This document shows, piece after piece, positions 9,869-19,300 of a stretch of DNA of 64,000 bases. Source of the stretch: Meconema thalassinum. Taxonomy: Eukaryota; Arthropoda; Insecta; Orthoptera; Tettigoniidae. The notes under the pieces are model-generated. The model saw only the letters and a program-made list of their open reading frames with translations, searched no databases and was not told the DNA's origin. The stretch is taken from the NCBI GenBank assembly GCA_946902985.2, contig OX336395.1:292077065-292141064 (forward strand), given 5' to 3'. The position numbers and the translations under genes were made by a program. Positions within the stretch are counted from its first letter, which is position 1; every line of letters starts with the position of its first letter.

Positions 9869-10677
9869 CAGGGTGTAACAAAAATGTACGGCACAAAATG
9901 CAGGACACATTCCTCACACGTAGATGAAGACATTATGTTATATGAACATGGGTCCGGTAACCCTTTGTTTCCATGTTACACCTCATTGTCTTAAACTCCT
10001 TAATCATGGGAAAAACACAAGAACAGAACGAACCCGCATACAACACGCAGCTCTTTCTCACAGGAGATGTTCAATATGCCCTCTGAGCGTATTGATACAT
10101 GAATCAACCCGCCGTCGTAGTGAATCTCGGATACACTGATGTATCCCTGGAGTATTGTGTATGGTTTCGCAGCCTTCTATAAAACGGGCACGGAGACTCT
10201 GAACATCTTGTACTGGGTTTCGATATACAAGAGCTTTCAAATGCCGCCACAAATGAAAGTCCAGTGGCTTAAGGTCCGGAGAGCGTGGAGGCCAGGCAAT
10301 TGGTCCACCTCTACCTATCCATCTGTCACCAAATCTGTTATTTAGAAGCCAACTGACATTAACACTAAAAAGAGGTGCTCCATCATGCATGAAGTACATG
10401 TTTTGTCGCACAGCTAAGTCGCATGGCAACAGGACCATGTAAAACAAAACACTGGCGGTGCACATACGGTAATGACAACGTAACCCGACGTAACCAAGAG
10501 TGCATGTTCTCCATGATTCTAATGTTTTGTTCTTGTGTTTTTGCCATGATTAACGAGTTGGAGAAAATGAGTTGTAACAAAGCGTTTCCAGACCCAAGTT
10601 CATATGACTTAATTTCTTCGTCTACGTGTGAGGAAAGGTGTCCTGCATTTTGTGCCGTACATTTTTGTTACACCCTG
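9869..10677. mobile_element. Tc1/mariner-type transposon with very long inverted terminal repeats
   Basis: Both ends begin CAGGGTGTAACAAAAATGTA and are flanked by TA (9867-9868 and 10,678-10,679), the target of Tc1/mariner elements. The inverted repeats continue inward with good similarity for roughly 160 bases per side, unusually long for the group. The 809-bp interior holds a minus-strand remnant of the transposase C-terminal half, so the copy is an internally deleted, non-autonomous derivative. Confidence 0.85.
10058..10465 (-). pseudogene. Tc1/mariner transposase, C-terminal catalytic part
   Basis: The frame contains MYFMHDGAPLFS, with the second catalytic Asp in HDGA, then NNRFGDRWIGRGGPIAWPP, and RSPDLKPLDFHLW, where the family has SPDLTPLDF with the third acidic residue. 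The tail RDSLRRRVDSCINTLRGH is also typical. The N-terminal DNA-binding region and the first catalytic Asp are missing, so it is inactive. It lies inside the 9869-10,677 element. Confidence 0.8.
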
Positions 10678-10679
10678 TA

Positions 10680-11079
10680 TTTCAATGATCCAATAAAGTT
10701 ATTTCTAATATTAAGGTACCAGTAGGGGACAGGGGTGGACTTGACGGACGTTGGCCGATCTGCCACTGATATGTAGAGGGTATGTATACATTGTTGATAC
10801 ACAAGAACTCGGAAATGAAGGACAAATGGTGAAGTTAACACAGATTTATGTTATCATCAGTACAAGCAATGTTTGCCTTGTGTACAAATAACTGAAATAG
10901 AGGCTGCCCTCTGGTGTTAATACCTACACTAGTGGTGCAGCACAGCCATTCACAGCAACCATCCTGCAACACAGCCAGAACATGAATATTAGTTTGAATC
11001 GATGGTACATGTTCCAAATCAAGTTCTCCATATCTCAAATGGGGCCCATTTCAGTTTAGTAGTAATAAAAATCCTTTTG
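10680..11079. other. Spacer, no gene supported
   Basis: This stretch lies downstream of the predicted host gene (minus strand). It has a short minus-strand open frame (10,835-11,038) without an ATG and without family resemblance, which I do not call. AATAAA at 10,691 is on the plus strand and so does not serve the minus-strand gene. Confidence 0.4.
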
Positions 11080-11344
11080 CCAAGAACCAGGGGCGTAAAA
11101 CACCACGGGAAGGACAGGGGACTTGTCCATCTCAAGTTTTAGGTGCAAGACAACATTTGTAAGTACACTTAAAAATAAATGTAAAATAACCCGAAACTCT
11201 TCTATAAATTGTTTAAATTGCTTAGTCGTAATTCCTTTATTCTACCGAACCAACAGTCTGTTTTTCCTCCGTCTCCCGTTTCCCACCGAGAGCCAAGGTG
11301 CTTTGAACTTTGTCCCCTTACAACGATGATCCGAAAAGGTGCAT

Positions 11345-12306
11345 TTTCAAATTTTTATTTCTGAGACCCGGCCTGAAGAAGTTCGCCAAGGTTGCATTCT
11401 TTCTCCACTCCTCTTCAACATCTATCCTGAAAAAAAAATCCAAGATGCTCTTGGTGGAAAGTCTCGAGGAGTAGTAGTAAATGGATCTATAATTAATAAC
11501 ATCCGATATGCTGATGACACTGCCATCCTTGCAACAAATATGGATGATCTACAAACACTACTGGATTCTATTTCTGAAGAGAGTAATGCCATGGGATTAC
11601 ATTTAAATGTAAAAAAAAAAGTGGATGGTTGTTAGTAGAAACAAAGATGAAATTCAGGGCATTCTTACACTTGGTAATGTTAGAATTGAAAGGGTTTTAT
11701 CATATAAATATTTAGGATGTCAAATCAATGATAACTGGGACTTAAGTCAAGAAATTCGCTGTAGAATTGAGCAGGCCAGAAGTTCTTTCATGAAAATGAG
11801 AAAAGGTTTGCCCAGCCATGATTTAAGTCTGTCATTACGCACCCGACTGCTTTGATGCTACGTTTTTAGTGTCCTGCTCTATGGAGTTGAATCATGGACA
11901 CTTACCGAGGTTTTAAATAAGAAACTGAGAGCATTTGAAATGTGGACGTATCGCAGGATTTTAACGATATCATGGACAGCTAAAGTCACAAATGTGGAAG
12001 TGCTGCGGCGTATGAACAAAGACTTGGAAATTCTCAGTATCATCAAAAGGAGAAAACTAGAATACTTTGGTCATTTCATGCGCAACAACAAATACCACCT
12101 CTTGCAATTAATTATCCAAGGGAAGATTGATGGCATTAGCGGTCCAGGACGCAGACGAATATCCTGGCTAAAGAACTTAAGCCAGTGGTTTGGACTTAAT
12201 ACAATGTCACTGTTTAGAACAGCAATGCACAAACAGCAGATCATGCTACTGATCGCCAATGTTCTTGGAGGACGAGGCACTTGAAGAAGAAGAAGAAGAA
12301 GAAGAG
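11345..12306 (+). pseudogene. LINE, family Z: RT catalytic region to C-terminus
   Basis: The fragment begins within the RT: VRQGCILSPLLFNIY, then IRYADDTAIL with the catalytic YADD box. A frame change follows near 11,630, then VLSYKYLGCQI, a TGA stop at 11,853 inside an otherwise continuous frame (next VLLYGVESWTL), RRKLEYFGHFMRNNKY, and the natural stop at 12,282. A (GAA)n tail ends it at about 12,306. The endonuclease and first half of the RT are missing. Other copies of this C-terminus are at 12,560-13,085 (related) and 31,190-31,880. Confidence 0.8.
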
Positions 12307-12322
12307 CTGTAATAATGATGAT

Positions 12323-12367
12323 AATTGTTGTTTTAAGGGGCCTAACATCTAGGTTATCGGCCCCTAG
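12323..12367 (+). repeat. Short interspersed repeat fragment
   Basis: Beginning ATTGTTGTTTTAAGGGGC and ending CGGCCCCTAG, it resembles the reverse complement of 26,311-26,373 over about 45 bases. It is probably part of a SINE or other repeat whose other end is not visible. Confidence 0.5.
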
Positions 12368-12559
12368 AGAAGAAGAGCCCCGGTTTAAAACTGAAGTAAT
12401 ATAATGTGACACACAACACACAGGTTTTCCTGCCGGGAAAAACAGCGCTGTGGCTTGATTTTTTCTCGACTTTGACATTTGGTGCTACACTTGTATCTTA
12501 TTTACCCAACTCGGTGGAACTCCAGCATTTCACCATTTTATGTTTTGTATTCATAAATT

Positions 12560-13085
12560 AATTCTGACACTGAAAGGACAACAAATCCAACAAGTTAATA
12601 AAATTAAGTACCTTGGTTGTTGGTTGTCAGAGGATTTGAATCCACACCTTGAAATTAAGACCGTATAGAAATGGCAAGATCACCTTTTAAGAAAATGAAA
12701 CCTTTATTGTGCGATGATGCCTTAAATTTAAAACTAAGACAGCGTATTGTAAAATGTTTTGTTTGGTCCATTTTGCTTTATGGAGTGGAAGCCTGGACTA
12801 TGAAATCGTCCATCATTAAGAGGCTCGAAGCTCTGGAAATGTGGTTTCATAGAAGGATGCTGAAAGTCTCTTGGATAGATCATGTTTCTAATGACCAGGT
12901 ACTGCAGAAGGCAAATTCTCAACGAGAGCTATTGACCACCATCAAATGCAGGAAAATTGCATACCTGGGTCATGGGTTACGTGGTGAAAAATATACAATA
13001 TTACATCTCATTTTAAAAGGCAAAATTGATGGGCAACTAAGAGTGGGAAGGAGAAGGACGTTTTGCCTTCGGAAAAACTGGGGGC
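12560..13085 (+). pseudogene. LINE fragment, Z-like C-terminal region
   Basis: From about 12,560 one frame reads QVNKIKYLGCWLSEDLNP, stops at 12,666 after an apparent 1-base indel, and the next frame continues MARSPFKKMKPLLCDDALN, ILLYGVEAWTM, RRMLKVSWIDHV, KIAYLGHGLRGEKY to a stop at 13,088. These are the post-RT motifs shared with the neighbour upstream, but the sequences differ enough to be another subfamily. No YADD box is present. Confidence 0.75.
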
Positions 13086-13398
13086 CCTGAAGATGTTCAT
13101 ATGTGCGTGACATTTGGGTTTAGCAAAGTACAGGTCGCAATTTTCAAGATATCAAGCTGAAATTTGGGGCGGTGAAAGAGCTAGAGCCTATGAAGAACCC
13201 TATTTTTGGGCGTTAAAATCGGTGCAGGGCCGGATCTATTTTGGGGGCCCTGAATTTGAAACTCTTTTGGAATCGATATATCTCGGAGACGGTTGGTCGT
13301 ATCGAAAAAAGTTAAATACACAGGTGTAAAATCTCCGCGGTATGCAACTTTCTTACCCATAACGATTTTTTGATATCCCTCACCGTTGATTTTTCTTT
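13086..13398. other. Unassigned sequence with a repeated GGGGGCCCTGAA motif
   Basis: The motif GGGGGCCCTGAA occurs at the LINE junction (about 13,080) and again near 13,243. Nothing else was recognised in this stretch. Confidence 0.4.
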
Positions 13399-13893
13399 TG
13401 GGCATCTTGTGCACCTCTTTAAGAGTCACCTTGTACTCTTATCTGGCATCTTGTATATCTTTTATGAGTCACCCTGTATTCTTATCTGGCATCTTGTACT
13501 GTATTTTGCTCTGACATCCTGCACACCTCTTTAGGAAGCACCCTGTATTCTTGTCTGACATCTTGTGCACCTCTTTCGGAGTCACCCTGTATTCTTCTCT
13601 GCCATTTTGTACACCTCTTTAGGAGTCACCCTGTATTCTTGTCTGACATCTTGTGGACCTCTTTAGGGGTCACCCTGTATTCTTCTCTGCCATCTTGTAC
13701 ACCTCTTTAAGAGTCACCCTGTATTCTTATCTGGCATCTTGTATATCTCTTTAGGAGTCACCCTGTATTGTTATCTGGCATCTTGTACTGTAAGCTTATA
13801 TTGCTCTGACATCCAGCACACCTCTTTAGGAGGCACCCTGTATTCTTATATGACATCTTGTATATCTCATTAGAAGTCACCCTGTATTTTTGT
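13399..13893. repeat. 44-bp minisatellite, about 11 diverged copies
   Basis: A unit of about 44 bases with landmarks GCATCTTGTACACCTCTTTA and GAGTCACCCTGTATTCTT recurs in tandem. Two units (near 13,490 and 13,790) carry the same additional segment with TTGCTCTGACATC, which suggests that a block of several units was itself duplicated. Copies differ by a few substitutions and 1-2-base indels. Confidence 0.85.
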
Positions 13894-13979
13894 GTTCGCT
13901 TCGCTCAAAGCCCCAGGTCGCTCGACGCCGCAGGACTCTTTAAACAGACTCCAATAACCATTAGCTTCTGCTTCCCGCG

Positions 13980-14112
13980 TGGCTGCATGACGTCACGCAC
14001 TCAGTTCCCGCGCGGCTGCATGACGTCACTTCCGTGTCCGTCTCCGTCTCCGTAACGCATAACGTTGGACCCAAGCATAACGACGAAGTCGACAAGACCA
14101 TTTGAAATGATA
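13980..14112 (+). repeat. Diverged fragment of the 25,541-25,660 repeat
   Basis: The plus strand here resembles the reverse complement of the subterminal part of the hAT-type end at 25,518. Shared text includes AACGACGAAGTCGACAAGA and AAATGATAAAA. A 22-base segment with GGCTGCATGACGTCAC, containing a palindromic TGACGTCA, is duplicated at 13,976-14,029. The terminal repeat itself is absent because LINE sequence follows directly. Confidence 0.6.
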
Positions 14113-14130
14113 AAAGTGGATGTCCACACA

Positions 14131-14681
14131 TACAAAGATCAGACACTACAACTCGGTGCTCAAACAGGAAGCTGTGTATACAAGTGAAACTCTAATACTG
14201 AACAGGGTGACTTGCAAAATATCCTAAAGGAAGAACGAAAGATCTTGAGGACAATTCTTGGCCCAGAAAGAACAGAAGATAGATACTGATTGAAATCTCG
14301 TAAAGCAACTGAGAAATTATCTAATCTTGCGGCGGACATCAGAAATCGAAGATTGAAGTGTTGTGGACATGTTCAAAGACTTCCACCGACTAGGTTTACA
14401 CACAGAAAAACTGAAGAATATACCATGGATTCAACAAGTGAAACAGGATTTGGAGAAGGCCCAAGTAAGAACAGTGGAAGTCTTTGACAGAAACCTATTC
14501 CGATGTAGGGTAAATGGATGGAATGTAACACCACAGAATGACGCTCCAAAGAGACCAGGAACCAAGTGGACTGAGGAAAGGAAGACGGCCCACGGAGAGA
14601 GAATGAGGGCTATATGGAAGATCAGAAAAGTACTGCGTGATCCATCTGGGTCCATTCGCACATTATAATAATAATAATAAT
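14131..14681 (+). pseudogene. LINE, family V: post-RT C-terminal domain
   Basis: Reads KIRHYNSVLKQEAVYTSETL, then EERKILRTILGPER, a stop at 14,287, KSRKATEKLSNLAADIRNRR, a frame change near 14,380, and KTAHGERMRAIWKIRK, ending with an (ATA)n tail. Both this copy and the one at 7187 begin at about the same residue of the protein. The hAT-type element at 14,682 is inserted in the tail. Confidence 0.75.
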
Positions 14682-15603
14682 TAGGGCTCGGATTTTTAGG
14701 TAAATACATATTTTAAGCATTTCTTCTATAAATACATAAATTCCTGCTTTTCATTTATTAGCACATAAAAAGACATTATATTTAGATTTTTAAAGTCAGT
14801 ATGCTACTAGATCTTTCAGTTTATTGCATTTTTGTTCTCTGTTACTTCAACGGGGAAGAACCTGTGAACTATCAAATCTTCATGCAGAGCGTATGTCAGC
14901 TTGCAACTGTGTTATTCTTAACTTGTCGCCCCGTGCCACTCACTATGGAAGCCGTGGATTTCCTTGTCCATAGCCATATTGCACCACGTGCTAGACCCCC
15001 CAGCTAGCTGGAACCAGTGTCACTCATATGCAGTTCATTTCTGGCACTGTGAAGTGTAAGGAAGTTCTACGATACCTAAAGTAAAAACAACTACAAGTTG
15101 CAGAATTTAAAGATAATTTTACTTATGATGAGATTGTTCTGTTCTGCCAACCATGTGGGAAACCAATCAAGGCTGAACAGCGATCTCAAGTTCAACAACA
15201 CCTCAAGGGCAAGAAACATATTGCAGCAGTTTCGCGCCTTCAGAGGAAGTGTTTCGCGATAATCGTCGGTCATTTGTGATGGACAACCTGAAGATGTATC
15301 TCGTTGTGTATTGTAATGCTTCAGCAGTCAGTGAGACATAGAATACATTGCATTCGTGAGAACTGCATATTGTTTAAATCCACATTAATAAACTAAATTA
15401 TAATTAAATATTTTTACTTTTTTGTCACATATTTCAGGTATTTTTAATACATAAAAATTAAATATTTTCCCGATTGTTAGCACCTAAAAATCCGAGCCCA
15501 AATAATTAAATATTTTTACTATTTTGTCACAAAATTCAGGTAATTTTAACACATAAAAAATAAATATTTTCCCGATTTTTAGCACCTAAAAATCCGAGCC
15601 CTA
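14682..15603. mobile_element. Non-autonomous hAT-type element with a duplicated 3' end
   Basis: The ends are TAGGGCTCGGATTTTTAGGT and, on the other strand, TAGGGCTCGGATTTTTAGGT from 15,603: perfect 20-bp inverted repeats. The 8-bp flanks ATAATAAT at 14,674-14,681 and 15,604-15,611 match, though they lie in a microsatellite. The last 100 or so bases, including a complete terminal repeat, are present twice in tandem (ends at 15,499 and 15,603). The interior encodes a degenerate zinc-finger peptide (15,072-15,279). It is the same family as the element at 32,402-36,772. Confidence 0.85.
15072..15279 (+). pseudogene. Degenerate N-terminal zinc finger of a hAT transposase
   Basis: One frame reads IVLFCQPCGKPIKAEQRSQV followed by QQHLKGKKHIAAVSRLQRKC, with the C-x2-C and H-x4-H spacing of a BED-like or CGGBP1-like finger. 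The start codon seen in the sister copy (36,340) is ATA here, and a deletion after KVKTTTS shifts the frame. The fold could bind the element's ends in an intact transposase; this peptide cannot be made as is. Confidence 0.65.
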
Positions 15604-15799
15604 ATAATAATAATAATAATATCGTTAGGTCTACATTACCGTGTTATTTCAAGCTTAAAAACCTTAAAATAGGAAAAAAAACATTCCCTGGTAGGAAGCA
15701 ACCGCAGTTTATAAATTTGACCCCCCCCCCGCCCCTAATGTTTGTGAGGAGTGTTACGCCCCTGCCAAGAACCAATATTGAAACACAAACTTACTGGAA

Positions 15800-16204
15800 T
15801 CACTTTTCTTCCTTCTTTCCATTGGCATCATCCTTAATCTTCTTTAATTTTGACTGTTGAATATCCGTCACTTTCTGCACTTCCTTGTTTCCAGCGACAT
15901 CATCCTTAGTCTTCTTTAATTTAACCTTCACTTTCTGCACATCCTTGTTTCCAGCGACATCATCCATAATCTTCTTTAATTTTGACTGTAGATTATCTGC
16001 CACTTTCTGCACTTCTTTGTTTCCAGCGACATCATCCTTAATTTTCTTTAATTTATCTTTCATTTTCTCCACTTCCTTGTTTCCAGCGACTTCATCCTTA
16101 ATCTTCTTTAATTTATCCTTCACTTTGTCCAGTGCCGTATTTCCAGTGAAATCATCAATAATCTCCTGTAGATCATCCTTCAGTTTCTCCAGCTTCTTTA
16201 CATG
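15800..16204 (-). CDS. Predicted terminal exon of a Lys/Asp-rich repeat protein
   Basis: The minus-strand frame codes about 134 residues ending KKEEK and a TGA at 15,800. It is made of about six copies of a 20-residue unit with the core KLKKIKDDVAGNKEVQKV; two units carry a 4-residue insertion (NLQS, IQQS). The protein is very rich in Lys and Asp, has no Cys and no signal peptide or membrane segment, and looks like an amphipathic helical or coiled repeat. The frame has no ATG after its upstream in-frame stop, but has a good 3' splice site, CTCTGTGTGTGCAG, at 16,218-16,205. I therefore take it as a spliced exon. The family is not recognised. The reading frame is intact with substitutions between units that keep the charge pattern, which argues for selection on protein. 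A hAT element lies just downstream, in the presumed 3' UTR. Confidence 0.55.
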   Translation of the reverse strand, partial: HVKKLEKLKDDLQEIIDDFTGNTALDKVKDKLKKIKDEVAGNKEVEKMKDKLKKIKDDVAGNKEVQKVADNLQSKLKKIMDDVAGNKDVQKVKVKLKKTKDDVAGNKEVQKVTDIQQSKLKKIKDDANGKKEEK

Positions 16205-16316
16205 CTGCACACACAGAGGTGATGACGTCAAACATAAGCCTTGAGCACTCTGTTATACAAGCAGAACAACAGGACATGTCGTATCCAATAGGAGCAACAA
16301 TCTTACTAGAGCTCGG

Positions 16317-19300
16317 GTCAGCCGGGAAGGTGGCCCGCTCTCCGGGAACTGCGCACAGAGAGACAGAGATACATATCCACTGTAGCAACAGGTCCACCAG
16401 GGATCAGCTGGGAAGGCGGCTCGCTCTCCGGGAACTGCGCACAGAGAGACAGAGATACATATCCACTGTAGCAACAGGTCCACCAGGGATCAGCCGGGAA
16501 GGCGGCTCGCTCTCCGGGAACTGCGCACAGGGAGACAGAGATACATATCCACTGTAGCAACAGGTCCACCAGGGATCAGCTGGGAAGTTGGCCCGCTCTC
16601 CGGGAACTGCGCACAGAGAGACAGAGATACATATCCACTGTAGCAACAGGTCCACCAGGGATCAGCTGGAAAGGTGGCCCGCTCTCCGGGAACTGCGCAC
16701 AGAGAGACAGAGATACATATCCACTGTTGCAAAAGGTCCACCAGGGATCAGCTGGGAAGGTAGCCAGCTCTCCGGGAACTGCGCACAGAGAGACAGAGAT
16801 ACATATCCACTGTAGCAACAGGTCCACCAGGGATCAGCTGGGAAGGTGGCCCGCTCTCCGGGAACTGCGCACAGAGAGACAGAGATACATATCCACTGTT
16901 GCAAAAGGTCTACCAGGGATCAGCCGGGAAGGCACCCCGCTCTCCGGGAACTGCGCACAGAGAGACAGAGATACATATCCTCTGTAGCAACAGGTCCACC
17001 AGGGATCAGCCGGGAAGGCACCCCGCTCTCCGGGAACTGCGCACAGAGAGACAGAGATACATATCCTCTGTAGCAACAGGTCCACCAGGGATCAGCCGGG
17101 AAGGCGGCTCGCCCTCCGGGAACTGCGCACAGGGAGACAGAGATACATATCCACTATTGCAAAAGGTCCACCGGGGATCAGCCGGAAATGCACCCCGCTC
17201 TCCGGGAACTGCGCACAGAGAGACAGAGATACATATCCACTGTTGCAAAAGGTCTACCAGGGATCAGCCGGGAAGGCACCCCGCTCTCCGGGAACTGCGC
17301 ACAGAGAGACAGAGATATATATCCACTGTTGCAAAAGGTCTACCAGGGATCAGCCGGGAAGGCACCCCGCTCTCCGGGAACTGCGCACAGAGAGACAGAG
17401 ATACATATCCTCTGTAGCAACAGGTCCACCAGGGATCAGCCGGGAAGGCGGCTCGCCCTCCGGGAACTGCGCACAGGGAGACAGAGATACATATCCACTA
17501 TTGTAAAAGGTCCACCAGGGATCAGCCGGAAATGCACCCCGCTCTCCGGGAACTGCGCACAGAGAGACAGAGATACATATCCACTGTAGCAACAGGTCCA
17601 CCAGGGATCAGTCGGGAAGGAGGCTCGCTCTCCGGGAACTGCGCACAGGGAGACAGAGATACATATCCACTGTTGCAACAGGTCCACCAGGGATCAGTCG
17701 GGAAGGTGGCTCGCTCTCCGGGAACTGCGCACAGAGAGACAGAGATACATATCCACTGTAGCAACAAGTCCACCAGGGATCAGCCGGGAAGGTGGCTCGC
17801 TCTCCGGGAACTGCGCACAGAGAGACAGAGATACATATCCACTGTTGCAACAGGTCCACCAGGGGTCAGCCGGGAAGGCGGCTCGCTCTCCGGGAACTGC
17901 GCACAGAGAGACAGGGATACATATCCACTGTAGCAACAGGTCCACCAGGGATCAGCCGGGAAGGCTCTCCGGGAACTGCGCACAGAGAGACAGAGATACA
18001 TATCCACTGTTTCAACAGGTCCACCAGGGATCAGCTGGGAAGGCTCTCCGGGAACAGCGCACAGAGAGACAGATATACATAACCACTTTAGCAACAGGTC
18101 CACCAGGGATCAGCTGGGAAGGCGGCTCACTCTCCGGGAACTGCGCACAGATAGACAGGGATAGATATCCACTGTTGCAACAGGTCCACCAGGGATCAGC
18201 TGGGAAGGCTCTCCGGGAACTGCGCACAGAGAGACAGGGATACATATCCACTGTTGCAACAGGTCCACCAGGGATCAGCCGGGAAGGCTCTCCGGGAACT
18301 GCGCACAGAGAGGCAGAGATACATAACCACTTTAGCAACAGGTCCAGCAGGGATCAGCTGGGAAGGCGGCTCACTCTCCGGGAACTGCGCACAGAGAGAC
18401 AGAGATACATATCCACTGTAGCAACAGGTCCACCAGGGATCATCCGGGAAGTTGGCCCGCTCTCCGGAAACTGCGCACAGAGAGGCAGAGATACATATCC
18501 ACTTTAGCAACAGCACCACCAGGGATCAGCCGGGAAGGCGGCTCGCTCTCCGGGAACTCCGCACAGAGAGACAGAGATACATATCCACTGTAGCAACAGG
18601 TTCACCAGGGATCAGCCGGGAAGGCTCTCCGGGAACTGCGCACAGAGAGACAGAGATACATATCCACTTTAGCAACAGGTCCACCAGGGATCAGCTGGGA
18701 AGGCGGCTCGCTCTCCGGGAACTCCGCACAGAGAGACAGAGATACATATCCACTGTAGCAACAGGTCGACCAGGGATCAGCTGGGAAGGCGGCTCGCTCT
18801 CCGGGAACTGCGCACAGAGAGTCAGAGATACATATCCACTGTAGCAACAGGTCCAGCAGGGATCAGCCGGGAAGGTGGTCCGCTCTCCGGGAACTGCGCA
18901 CAGAGAGACAGAGATACATATCCACTGTTGCAACAGGTCCACCAGGGATCAGCCGGGAAGGCTCTCCGGGAAATTCGCACAGATAGACAGAGATACATAT
19001 GCACTGTAGCAACAGGTCCACCAGGGATCAGCCGGGAAGGTGGCTCGCTTTCCGGGAACTGCGCACAGAGAGACAGGGATACATATCCACTGTAGCAACA
19101 GGTCCAGCAGGGATCAGCCGGGAAGGCTCTCCGGGAACTTCGCACAGACAGAGATACATATGCACTGTAGCAACAGGTCCACCAGGGATCAGCCGGGAAG
19201 GTGGCTCGCTTTCCGGGAACTGCGCACAGAGAGACAGGGATACATATCCACTGTAGCAACAGGTCCAGCAGGGATCAGCCGGGAAGGCTCTCCGGGAACT

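Larger units (their letters stand above)
11088..15764. mobile_element. hAT-type DNA transposon, 4.7 kb, filled with later insertions
   Basis: The ends are CAGGGGCGTAAAAC at 11,088 and, on the other strand, CAGGGGCGTAACAC from 15,764, matching at 13 of 14 positions. A perfect 8-bp target duplication CCAAGAAC lies at 11,080-11,087 and 15,765-15,772. No transposase is visible. The interior contains LINE fragments, a minisatellite and a second hAT-type element, so most of its length was acquired after or before a burst of nested insertion. It sits about 35 bases beyond the stop codon of the predicted minus-strand gene. Confidence 0.75.

Noticed and set aside
10835..11038. Minus-strand open frame downstream of the predicted gene
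   Set aside because: No ATG start, no recognised motif, and length within chance. More likely intergenic or untranslated sequence.
14801..15007. Plus-strand open frame inside the hAT-type element
   Set aside because: A related frame exists in the sister copy (36,360-36,629), but it precedes the zinc-finger ORF and has no domain. It is probably untranslated leader sequence of the element.
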